6,490 nt of DNA from Gammaproteobacteria bacterium (GTDB taxonomy: Bacteria > Pseudomonadota > Gammaproteobacteria > Steroidobacterales > Steroidobacteraceae), in the NCBI GenBank assembly GCA_003156695.1, contig PMHN01000042.1:16129-22618 (forward strand). Direction: 5' to 3'. Every line of letters begins with the position of its first letter. Within the stretch, counting starts at the first letter, position 1. Below the pieces are notes generated by a model. The model was given only the letters and a program-made list of their open reading frames with translations, searched no databases and was not told the origin of the DNA. Made by a program: the position numbers and the translations under genes. Shown here one piece after another: positions 1 to 5,537 of the stretch.

Positions 1-15
1 GCGCGCTATCGCGCG
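1..15 (-). terminator. Possible terminator hairpin after the methyltransferase gene
   Basis: Directly after the TAA stop (complement of 16-18), GCGCG at 1-5 and CGCGC at 10-14 can pair around a 4-nt CTAT loop. The stem may extend beyond the window. Any U-tract would lie outside the window, so a terminator cannot be confirmed; it may be a chance GC-rich palindrome. Confidence 0.25.
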
Positions 16-1167
16 TTACGCTTTGCTCCTGAAGTCGGTCTGGATCTTGCGGATCTTCTTGTCGGTACCGAAATAGGCGTGCTTGGACATGTCGACGCTG
101 TAGCGGCTGGCGGGCGGGTGGCGCCCTAAGCTTTCGGCCAGGGCGCGTATGTGATGGGGACCTGCGCCGCAGCACACCCCGAGGTAGCGGATCCCGAGCC
201 CGTAAGCCTCGCGACCGAAATCGAAGATCTCCGAGCGCGTGGCGAGGAACGGGTCGAGTCCGACGGGGAAGGCGCGCCGGTCACCGCAGCACGGATCGGT
301 GAGCGCCATGAAGGACGGCTGGCCCGGCGTGGTGCGATACGGCACCGGCAGCGCCGCGACGTGACACTTCACCGCGGCGCGGATCTCCTTGAGAAGCGGC
401 ATCATGGTCGCAGGTCCGCGGTGACAGTTAAGCCCGACCACATCCGCGCCCGCATCCTCGAGGCGCCGGCAGGCCTCGGCCGGGGTGAGACCCTCGCGCG
501 TCAGCCCCTCCTGATGCATGGCGAGGGTCACCACGGCCGGCACTTTCGAGTACTTGCGGATCGCCTCGAGCGCCATCAGCGCCTCCCCGGCCCAGGCGAT
601 GGTCTCGGCGACGAAGTAGTCAACGCCCGCCTCCACTGCCCAGCCCACCTGCTCGGCGAAAATCCGCTCCACCTCGCGCAGCGAGGCCTTGTCGGCCGGA
701 TCGTAGATGTTGGTGTTGCACAGGTCGCCGGCGAACAGCGTGCCGGTGCGCCGTGCGACGCGCCTGGCGATGTTGAGCGCGGCGCGATTCATGGGCACCA
801 GGTCCTTCTCGCGCCCGATGACGCGCAGCTTCTCGCGGTGCACGTAGTAGGTAAGCGCCTGGGTAACATCAGAGCCCGCACGCACGAAATCCAGGTGCAG
901 CTGCTCGACCACCTCGGGGTGCTCAAACAGCACTTCGGGAACAAACGCGCCGGCCTGCAGATAGCCGCGGCGCTCGAGCTCGAAGACATAGCCTTCCGCG
1001 CACACCACCGCCCCCTGCGCAAGGCGCGCCATGAGATCACGCTCGGCGCCCGCACGGGCGGGCGTGGCGCGAGCAGCGGCAGCGGGCTTGCGCCGGGCGT
1101 GACCGGATTGCCGCCCTTTGGCAGGTTTGGCGGACTTCGTTTTTTTCTTGGCGGCGGTCGATGCCAT
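16..1167 (-). CDS. BHMT-like homocysteine S-methyltransferase with basic N-terminal tail
   Basis: Predicted zinc-dependent cytosolic methyltransferase moving a methyl group from betaine or a related onium donor to homocysteine, giving methionine. Seen: 383 residues; after a 43-residue Lys/Ala/Arg-rich tail, the BHMT core runs from about residue 44 to 345. Zinc ligands are C248 (in GLNCHRGP) and C332-C333 (in GVCCGAGP); the 84-residue spacing is close to the 82 of human BHMT. GYVFELERRGYL near residue 59 and VAET with E188 also match BHMT rather than MetH or MmuM. The ATG at 1167 is preferred over one seven codons upstream because GGAGAAT lies 7 nt before it. The C-terminal arm used for oligomerisation in animal BHMT is much shortened. 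The Trp that contacts betaine in human BHMT (W44) appears to be F75, while the Tyr corresponding to Y77 is kept as Y108. It is divergent from the aldehyde dehydrogenase/Rieske pair. The fold and chemistry are secure; the methyl donor is not. Confidence 0.87.
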   Translation of the reverse strand: MASTAAKKKTKSAKPAKGRQSGHARRKPAAAARATPARAGAERDLMARLAQGAVVCAEGYVFELERRGYLQAGAFVPEVLFEHPEVVEQLHLDFVRAGSDVTQALTYYVHREKLRVIGREKDLVPMNRAALNIARRVARRTGTLFAGDLCNTNIYDPADKASLREVERIFAEQVGWAVEAGVDYFVAETIAWAGEALMALEAIRKYSKVPAVVTLAMHQEGLTREGLTPAEACRRLEDAGADVVGLNCHRGPATMMPLLKEIRAAVKCHVAALPVPYRTTPGQPSFMALTDPCCGDRRAFPVGLDPFLATRSEIFDFGREAYGLGIRYLGVCCGAGPHHIRALAESLGRHPPASRYSVDMSKHAYFGTDKKIRKIQTDFRSKA

Positions 1168-1172
1168 CGGTG

Positions 1173-1179
1173 ATTCTCC
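1173..1179 (-). promoter_or_regulatory. Ribosome-binding site deciding the methyltransferase start
   Basis: On the minus strand this reads GGAGAAT, a good Shine-Dalgarno match, with 7 nt between GGAGA and the ATG at 1167. It supports the start giving MASTAAKKK over the ATG at 1188, which has no comparable site. Confidence 0.7.
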
Positions 1180-1221
1180 AGGTCGCATTTGGATTATGAG
1201 CGGCGGCGCAAGGCGCGTTAC

Positions 1222-1253
1222 ATTCTAATGAGGGCATCCCGCAATCTGATGCC
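1222..1253 (-). promoter_or_regulatory. Candidate promoter with overlapping inverted repeat for the methyltransferase
   Basis: On the minus strand TAGAAT (1227 to 1222) matches the sigma-70 -10 consensus at five of six bases and would give a leader of roughly 45-50 nt. No good -35 box is seen at 16-18 bp. Instead the expected -35 zone lies inside the inverted repeat GGCATC (1233-1238), 9 bp, GATGCC (1248-1253). A weak -35 overlapped by a dyad would suit an activator or repressor site. The motif is short and could be chance. Confidence 0.3.
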
Positions 1254-1411
1254 TCTTTTCGATGGCCCTATTCAATTTCTAGGCTGTGATTGCCGGCGTG
1301 ACTGTGGAAGCTTGACAGCATGAGTACCTTAGGACCTGGTGACGCTGACGAACTGAACCGGGGCGCTGCCGCAGCCGGCCAAAGCCCCTGCGCCAGCGTT
1401 GCCATGAAATG

Positions 1412-1458
1412 CTCGGCTGCCGAGGTGATCGCAGGCGGGGGTGCATCCAGCCCCGCCT
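1412..1458 (+). promoter_or_regulatory. Tandem hairpins in the aldehyde dehydrogenase leader
   Basis: Two inverted repeats lie just before the gene. CTCGG (1412-1416) pairs with CCGAG (1420-1424) around CTG. AGGCGGGG (1433-1440) pairs perfectly with CCCCGCCT (1451-1458) around a 10-nt loop, ending 22 nt before the ATG. Part of the 3' arm (CCGCC, 1453-1457) can instead pair with GGCGG (1465-1469), which overlaps the ribosome-binding site. This could be a structural switch, an operator, or a by-product of high GC content. Confidence 0.35.
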
Positions 1459-1464
1459 TTGGCC

Positions 1465-1472
1465 GGCGGAAG
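1465..1472 (+). promoter_or_regulatory. Ribosome-binding site of the aldehyde dehydrogenase
   Basis: GGCGGAAG ends 8 nt before the ATG at 1481 and supports that start over the in-frame ATG at 1409. Its first five bases can be paired away by CCGCC at 1453-1457. Confidence 0.55.
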
Positions 1473-1480
1473 CGAAGCTG

Positions 1481-3016
1481 ATGTCCGCCAAATTCGCCGC
1501 AGGCGATTTGGCCAATGGACTGGCGGCCCCGCGCGACCGCGGCGCCTGGGAGCGCCTCTCGGCGAACCCTAAGCCCGAGGGGCGCGCCTTCATCGCCGGC
1601 CGGCTCATGGCCGCCCGCGACGGCCGGGTGTTCGAGGATATCAGCCCGATCGATGGTAAGAGCATCTGCACGGTGGCGCGCTGCGGGCCGGCGGATGTTG
1701 CGACGGCGGTCAGCGCCGCGCGGGACAGCTTCGAGCGCGGTGCCTGGCGGCGCATGGAGCCGAAGGAACGCAAGCGCATCCTCAGGCGCTTCGCGGAAGC
1801 GATCCGCGCGGACGTTGACCGGCTGGCGCTGCTCGAGACGCGCGACGTCGGCAAGCCGATCCAGAACTCGGTGAGCGTGGATGTCGCCAACTGCGCCGAC
1901 TGCATCGAGTACTACGCCGAGTTTGCCGACAAGCTATACGACGAGGTGGCGCCCACCGGCCCTGACGACCTGGCGCTGGTGCGGCGCGAGCCGCTCGGGG
2001 TGGTGGCGGCGATCGTGCCGTGGAACTACCCGCTCATCATCAGCTGTTGGAAGGTGGGGCCCGCGCTGCTCACCGGCAATTCGGTGGTGCTCAAGCCCGC
2101 CGAGCAGTCGCCGCTGTCGGGGATCCGCCTGGGCGAGCTCGCCTGCGAGGCCGGCGTGCCGCCGGGAGTTTTGAATGTAGTGCCGGGCTTCGGCGAGGAG
2201 GCGGGCAAGGCGCTCGCGCTGCACCCGGAAGTTGACCTCATTACCTTCACCGGCTCGACTGAGGTTGGGCGGCTGATGCTGCGTTACGCGGCGGAATCGA
2301 ACCTCAAACGCGTGGCACTCGAGTGTGGCGGCAAGACCCCGCAGGTGGTGTTCGCCGATGCGGATCTGGAAGCCGCCGCCGCCGGGATCGCCTGGGGTAT
2401 CTACTACAACAGTGGCGAGACCTGCCACGCGGGCTCGCGTCTCATCGTGCACGAGTCGGTGCGCGAGGCGCTGCTCGCAGCCATCAGCCGCGTGACCGCC
2501 ACCATCACGCTCGGGAACCCGCTCGAGCCCACCACGCAGATGGGCGCGCTCATCGATGCGAACCACATGCGACGCGTGCTCGGCTACATCGACAGCGGCG
2601 TACGCGACGGCGCGCGCATCGCGCTCGGCGGCCGGCAGGCGCTCACCGACAGCGGCGGTTTCTACGTCGAGGCGACGGTGCTCGATGGCGTGCGGCCGGA
2701 GATGAAGGTGGCGCGCGAGGAGATCTTCGGTCCGGTGCTCGCCGTCATGAGCTTCCGCGACGAAGCCGAGGCGGTGCGGCTTGCGAACGACACCCCCTAT
2801 GGACTCGCCGCGGCCGTGTGGACCCACGATATGAACATCGCGCACCGTGTGTCGGCGGCGCTGCGCGCGGGCACCGTGTGGGTGAATGCCTTCGACCGCT
2901 CCACCATGGCCACCCCCTTCGGCGGCTTCAAGCTCTCGGGCTCGGGACGCGACCGCTCCCCGCATGCCATCGACAAGTACTGTGACCTGAAGACCATCTG
3001 GACGGCGTACGCGTGA
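1481..3016 (+). CDS. PuuC-like NAD(P)-dependent aldehyde dehydrogenase
   Basis: Oxidises an aldehyde to the carboxylic acid with NAD(P)+, in the cytosol. Seen: 511 residues, a little above the usual 490-500 because of a short N-terminal extension. All core ALDH elements are present: PWN with N182 (oxyanion hole), K205 in VLKPAEQSP, cofactor-loop FTGSTEVG at 256-263, general base E281 in ECGGK, nucleophile C315 in NSGETCHAG, cofactor-binding E414 in EEIFGPV, and PFGGFKLSGSGRD near 479-491. Along its whole length, including the C-terminal DLKTIW, it looks most like PuuC/AldH (gamma-glutamyl-aminobutyraldehyde dehydrogenase), a group with broad activity on aminoaldehydes; betaine aldehyde is also a possible substrate. 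Its stop overlaps the start of the Rieske gene (GTGA), so the two are very likely co-transcribed and translationally coupled. The product may feed the Rieske enzyme, or the enzyme may clear an aldehyde released downstream (inference). Confidence 0.94.
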   Translation: MSAKFAAGDLANGLAAPRDRGAWERLSANPKPEGRAFIAGRLMAARDGRVFEDISPIDGKSICTVARCGPADVATAVSAARDSFERGAWRRMEPKERKRILRRFAEAIRADVDRLALLETRDVGKPIQNSVSVDVANCADCIEYYAEFADKLYDEVAPTGPDDLALVRREPLGVVAAIVPWNYPLIISCWKVGPALLTGNSVVLKPAEQSPLSGIRLGELACEAGVPPGVLNVVPGFGEEAGKALALHPEVDLITFTGSTEVGRLMLRYAAESNLKRVALECGGKTPQVVFADADLEAAAAGIAWGIYYNSGETCHAGSRLIVHESVREALLAAISRVTATITLGNPLEPTTQMGALIDANHMRRVLGYIDSGVRDGARIALGGRQALTDSGGFYVEATVLDGVRPEMKVAREEIFGPVLAVMSFRDEAEAVRLANDTPYGLAAAVWTHDMNIAHRVSAALRAGTVWVNAFDRSTMATPFGGFKLSGSGRDRSPHAIDKYCDLKTIWTAYA

Positions 3017-4317
3017 ACACCTCGCGCGCGGCAGCGGCCAGCAACGCGGCGCACACACGCCAGGCGCCCGAGGGCGTGCGCCGACACTTGGGCGCGCTGC
3101 TCGATACCTACCGGCCCGGGATCGCACTGCCCGGTGCGTTCTTCACCGACGACACGCTGTATGCGGCCGAGGTGGAATACCTGTTCGGCCGCCACTGGCT
3201 GTTCCTCGCCTCGGAGCCGGAGATCCCCGAGGGCGGCGACTACCGCACCTACCAGATCGGACCGTGGCCGATCTTCCTGCTGCGACGGGACGACGGCTCG
3301 ATCGCGGCCTTCCACAACACCTGCCGGCACCGCGGCTCGCGCATCCTGCAGCAGGACACCGGGATCGCCGGCGCCACGCTGCAGTGTCCGTACCATCGCT
3401 GGACCTACGATCTGACGGGCCGGGTGCTGCGCTGTGGGGCCACCGGCGAGTCCCCCGAGGCGCAACGTCCGCTCGCGAGCGTGCACGTGAAGACGCTCGC
3501 GGGACTCATCTTCGTGTGCCTCGCCGATGAGCCGCCGGATGATTTCGACGACATGGCGCAGCGCATGACACCGTATCTTGCGCCGCACGGCGTGACGCGC
3601 GCCAGGGTCGCCAGACAGGTGGACATCATCGAGGACGGCAACTGGAAGCTCACCATCGAGAACAACCGTGAATGCTTCCACTGCGAGGGCCACCCGGAGC
3701 TGTTGTGCTCACTGTTTGATTTCTTCGGCGAGATCGACGAGGCGAGCATGTCAGCGGCCGAGCGCGCCCACTACCAGCGCTTCCGCGCGGCGCAGAGCGA
3801 AGCCCAGGCCATCTGGACGCGGGCCGCGCTCCCCTGGCAGGTGATCGAGGAGCTGGCCGGACGGCCGACGGCCTTTCGCACCGAGCGCCTGGTGCTGGAC
3901 GGCGCCGGTGAGTCGATGACACCGGACACGCGCGTCGCCTCGCGGCGTCTGCTCGGCGATCTCACCGAGCCGCGCCTCGGCACGCTGCACTACCACACCC
4001 AGCCGAACGCCTGGTTTCATTTCCTCTCCGATCACATCCTCACCTTCGCCACGCTGCCGCTGGAACGCGGGCGCACGCTGGTGCGCAGCACCTGGCTGGT
4101 GCACGCGGAGGCCGAAGAAGGACGCGACTACGAGCTGGAGAAGCTCACCAGCGTCTGGAACGCCACCAACCGCCAGGACGCCGAGTTCGTCGCCGAGACG
4201 CAGCGGGGAGTCACGAGCCCGGCGTACCTGCCCGGACCGATCGCGGCCAAAGAGTACATGGTGGAGCTCTTCCACACCTGGTACGCGGGGCGCCTGCGCG
4301 CAGCGCTGGCGCTGTAG
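3013..4317 (+). CDS. Rieske non-haem iron oxygenase, glycine-betaine/stachydrine demethylase type
   Basis: Predicted oxygenase component that hydroxylates an N-methyl group of a quaternary ammonium compound, releasing formaldehyde, with electrons from a separate reductase. Seen: 434 residues. The Rieske [2Fe-2S] site is C104-x-H106 and C125-x2-H128 (CRH...CPYH). The catalytic domain starts near NWKL and continues ENNRECFHCEGHPEL. E220 sits where the residue bridging the Rieske centre and the iron is expected; a Glu there is known from carnitine oxygenase CntA and relatives, against Asp in ring dioxygenases. H223 and H227 are the likely iron His ligands and D389 (NRQDAEF) the likely carboxylate ligand. 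The general pattern recalls GbcA and Stc2. The start is GTG at 3013, inside the end of the aldehyde dehydrogenase; no Met codon lies further in before the Rieske site. The His pair is spaced H-x3-H, one residue tighter than canonical. The substrate is uncertain: betaine, proline betaine or another betaine. Confidence 0.93.
   Translation: MNTSRAAAASNAAHTRQAPEGVRRHLGALLDTYRPGIALPGAFFTDDTLYAAEVEYLFGRHWLFLASEPEIPEGGDYRTYQIGPWPIFLLRRDDGSIAAFHNTCRHRGSRILQQDTGIAGATLQCPYHRWTYDLTGRVLRCGATGESPEAQRPLASVHVKTLAGLIFVCLADEPPDDFDDMAQRMTPYLAPHGVTRARVARQVDIIEDGNWKLTIENNRECFHCEGHPELLCSLFDFFGEIDEASMSAAERAHYQRFRAAQSEAQAIWTRAALPWQVIEELAGRPTAFRTERLVLDGAGESMTPDTRVASRRLLGDLTEPRLGTLHYHTQPNAWFHFLSDHILTFATLPLERGRTLVRSTWLVHAEAEEGRDYELEKLTSVWNATNRQDAEFVAETQRGVTSPAYLPGPIAAKEYMVELFHTWYAGRLRAALAL
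4301..4314. repeat. Perfect inverted repeat at the convergent gene ends
   Basis: CAGCGC (4301-4306), TG, GCGCTG (4309-4314) forms a perfect dyad abutting the Rieske TAG stop. As RNA it could fold with a 5-bp stem and 4-nt loop on either strand. No T-tract follows on either side, so it is not a standard intrinsic terminator. It encodes the last Rieske residues and may be coincidental. Confidence 0.3.
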
Positions 4318-4329
4318 CCGCCCGAATGG

Positions 4330-5517
4330 TCACGGCTGAGGTTTGCCGGCCATCTCCAGGTGCAGCATGCGACCCGTGTACGGGTGCTGCGCGATGACAG
4401 CTTCGTTGAGCTCCACGCCGAGCCCCGGCTCGGTCGGCGGGATCACGTACCCGGCCTCCCAGCGGATGGGCTTGACGAGCACCTGCGCGTGAAAGCCCTG
4501 CCAGCGCTCGATGCCCTCGAGGATCAGGAAGTTCGGGCTGCAGGTGGCGAGCTGGATGTTGGCGGCGCCCACTACCGGACCGCAGTACAGGTGCGGTGCC
4601 AGCTGCACGTGCTGCACCTCCGCGAGCGCCGCGATCTTCTTCGCCTCCAGGATGCCGCCGACCCGTCCGAGGTTCATCTGCAGGATGGCCGCGCCACCGG
4701 CGCGCAGCAGCCGCGCGAAATCGTACTTGGTCGCGAGGCGCTCGCCGGCGGCGATCGGAATCGAGGTGGCGGCCGCCACCCGCGCCATCTCCTCGGGCGC
4801 GTCCGGCGGCACCGGTTCCTCGAACCACAAGGGATCGTAGGGCTCGAGGCGGCGCGCGAGGCGAATCGCGCCCGCCGCGGTCATCTGTCCGTGGGTGCCG
4901 AACATCAGGTCCGCGCGCGTACCGACGGCGGCGCGCAGCTGCCGCATGAAGCGCTCGCACAGCGCCAGGGTCTCGAGCGACAGCTGCCGCCCGTCAAAGG
5001 CGCTATAGGGGCCCGCCGGATCAAACTTCAGCGCCGTGAATCCCTGCGCGACGTACTCCGCGGCACGCTCGGCCGCGAGGTCAGGATCCTGGTACACGTC
5101 GCTCTTGTCACCGGGGCGCGCGTAGATGTAGGTGTAGGAGCGCAGCCGCTCGTGCACACGGCCGCCGAGCAGGTTGTAGACCGGCTGCCCGGCCTCTTTG
5201 CCGATGATGTCCCAGCAGGCCATCTCGAGCGCCGACAACACCGCCATGAGGGTAAGGTCCGGGTGCTGCGTGTAGCCGGCCGAGTACACGCGCCGCCACA
5301 TGCTCTCGATGTTGTGCGGATCCTCGCCAGCGAGGTAGCGTCCAAAGACATCCACGAGCATGCGCGTGACGACCTCGGGATGAAACGGCACGCAGTAGGC
5401 TTCACCGACACCGTGCACGTTGCCGTCGGTGGTGAGCTTCACGAACACGAAGTAGCGGCCGCCATTGCCCGGCTGCGGGTTGCCGACGATGAAGGTTTTG
5501 ATGTCGGTGAGCTTCAT
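4330..5517 (-). CDS. Enolase-superfamily protein (mandelate racemase / sugar-acid dehydratase-like) with non-canonical active site
   Basis: Enolase-superfamily members abstract a proton alpha to a carboxylate with Mg2+, giving dehydration, racemisation or epimerisation. Seen: 395 residues, normal length, with N-terminal capping domain (1 to about 125) and barrel. The sequence resembles the galactonate-dehydratase-like branch: KFDP at 164-167, GTHGQ at 207-211, FEEP with E233/E234, GER with E259, APH with H309, and ILEG with E334. Two positions deviate: G207 aligns with the usual first Mg2+ ligand Asp (DxH in galactonate dehydratase), and N282 (LQMNLGRVGG) with the Asp that normally pairs with the catalytic His. 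The ATG at 5517 (MKLTDIKT) is chosen over a GTG at 5535 because family proteins begin this way and a weak AGG precedes it. It is convergent with the Rieske gene and divergent from the GMC gene. Specificity cannot be assigned: sugar-acid dehydratase, betaine epimerase-like or other. Confidence 0.88.
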   Translation of the reverse strand: MKLTDIKTFIVGNPQPGNGGRYFVFVKLTTDGNVHGVGEAYCVPFHPEVVTRMLVDVFGRYLAGEDPHNIESMWRRVYSAGYTQHPDLTLMAVLSALEMACWDIIGKEAGQPVYNLLGGRVHERLRSYTYIYARPGDKSDVYQDPDLAAERAAEYVAQGFTALKFDPAGPYSAFDGRQLSLETLALCERFMRQLRAAVGTRADLMFGTHGQMTAAGAIRLARRLEPYDPLWFEEPVPPDAPEEMARVAAATSIPIAAGERLATKYDFARLLRAGGAAILQMNLGRVGGILEAKKIAALAEVQHVQLAPHLYCGPVVGAANIQLATCSPNFLILEGIERWQGFHAQVLVKPIRWEAGYVIPPTEPGLGVELNEAVIAQHPYTGRMLHLEMAGKPQP

Positions 5518-5537
5518 GGCGGGCCTGATTATCACAG
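5518..5537. promoter_or_regulatory. 20-bp divergent gap between enolase-family and GMC genes
   Basis: Only 20 bp separate the two start codons. Plus-strand GATTAT (5527-5532) is a 4-of-6 match to a -10 box and would place the transcript start at about the GMC ATG, implying a leaderless mRNA. No Shine-Dalgarno sequence lies within 4-10 nt of that ATG; GGCGGG at 5518-5523 is about 14 nt away. Any promoter for the minus-strand gene must lie inside the GMC coding sequence. Confidence 0.3.

Larger units (their letters stand above)
1168..1480. promoter_or_regulatory. Divergent intergenic control region
   Basis: This 313-bp stretch separates the start codons of the methyltransferase (minus) and the aldehyde dehydrogenase (plus). 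Parts of it (about 1220-1330) are visibly richer in A and T than the genes. It must hold the promoters for both transcription units unless they are read from further away. Seen in it: a -10-like TAGAAT on the minus strand (1222-1227), an inverted repeat at 1233-1253, an isolated TTGACA on the plus strand at 1312-1317 with no convincing -10 at 16-18 bp spacing, and inverted repeats at 1412-1424 and 1433-1458 in the plus-strand leader. I see no convincing small gene: the open frame starting with ATG at 1409 simply reads into the aldehyde dehydrogenase and its extra 24 residues resemble no family sequence. Confidence 0.6.

Noticed and set aside
151..1173. Long plus-strand open frame (340 codons) opposite the methyltransferase
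   Set aside because: It mirrors the methyltransferase coding strand, its protein is Arg/His/Gly-rich without any recognisable domain, and such antisense frames are common in high-GC genes.
1312..1317. TTGACA on the plus strand as a -35 box for the aldehyde dehydrogenase operon
   Set aside because: The hexamer is perfect, but no acceptable -10 box occurs 16-18 bp downstream, so I do not call a promoter.
1409..1480. Upstream in-frame ATG extending the aldehyde dehydrogenase by 24 residues
   Set aside because: The extension resembles no family N-terminus and a ribosome-binding site fits the ATG at 1481 instead.
1279..1905. Minus-strand open frame of 208 codons across the control region and the start of the aldehyde dehydrogenase
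   Set aside because: Ser/Arg/Ala-rich, no domain, overlaps a real gene on the opposite strand, and has no convincing start signal.
1934..3127. Minus-strand open frame of 397 codons opposite the aldehyde dehydrogenase
   Set aside because: The conserved aldehyde dehydrogenase lies on the other strand; this frame has no family motif and skewed Arg/His content.
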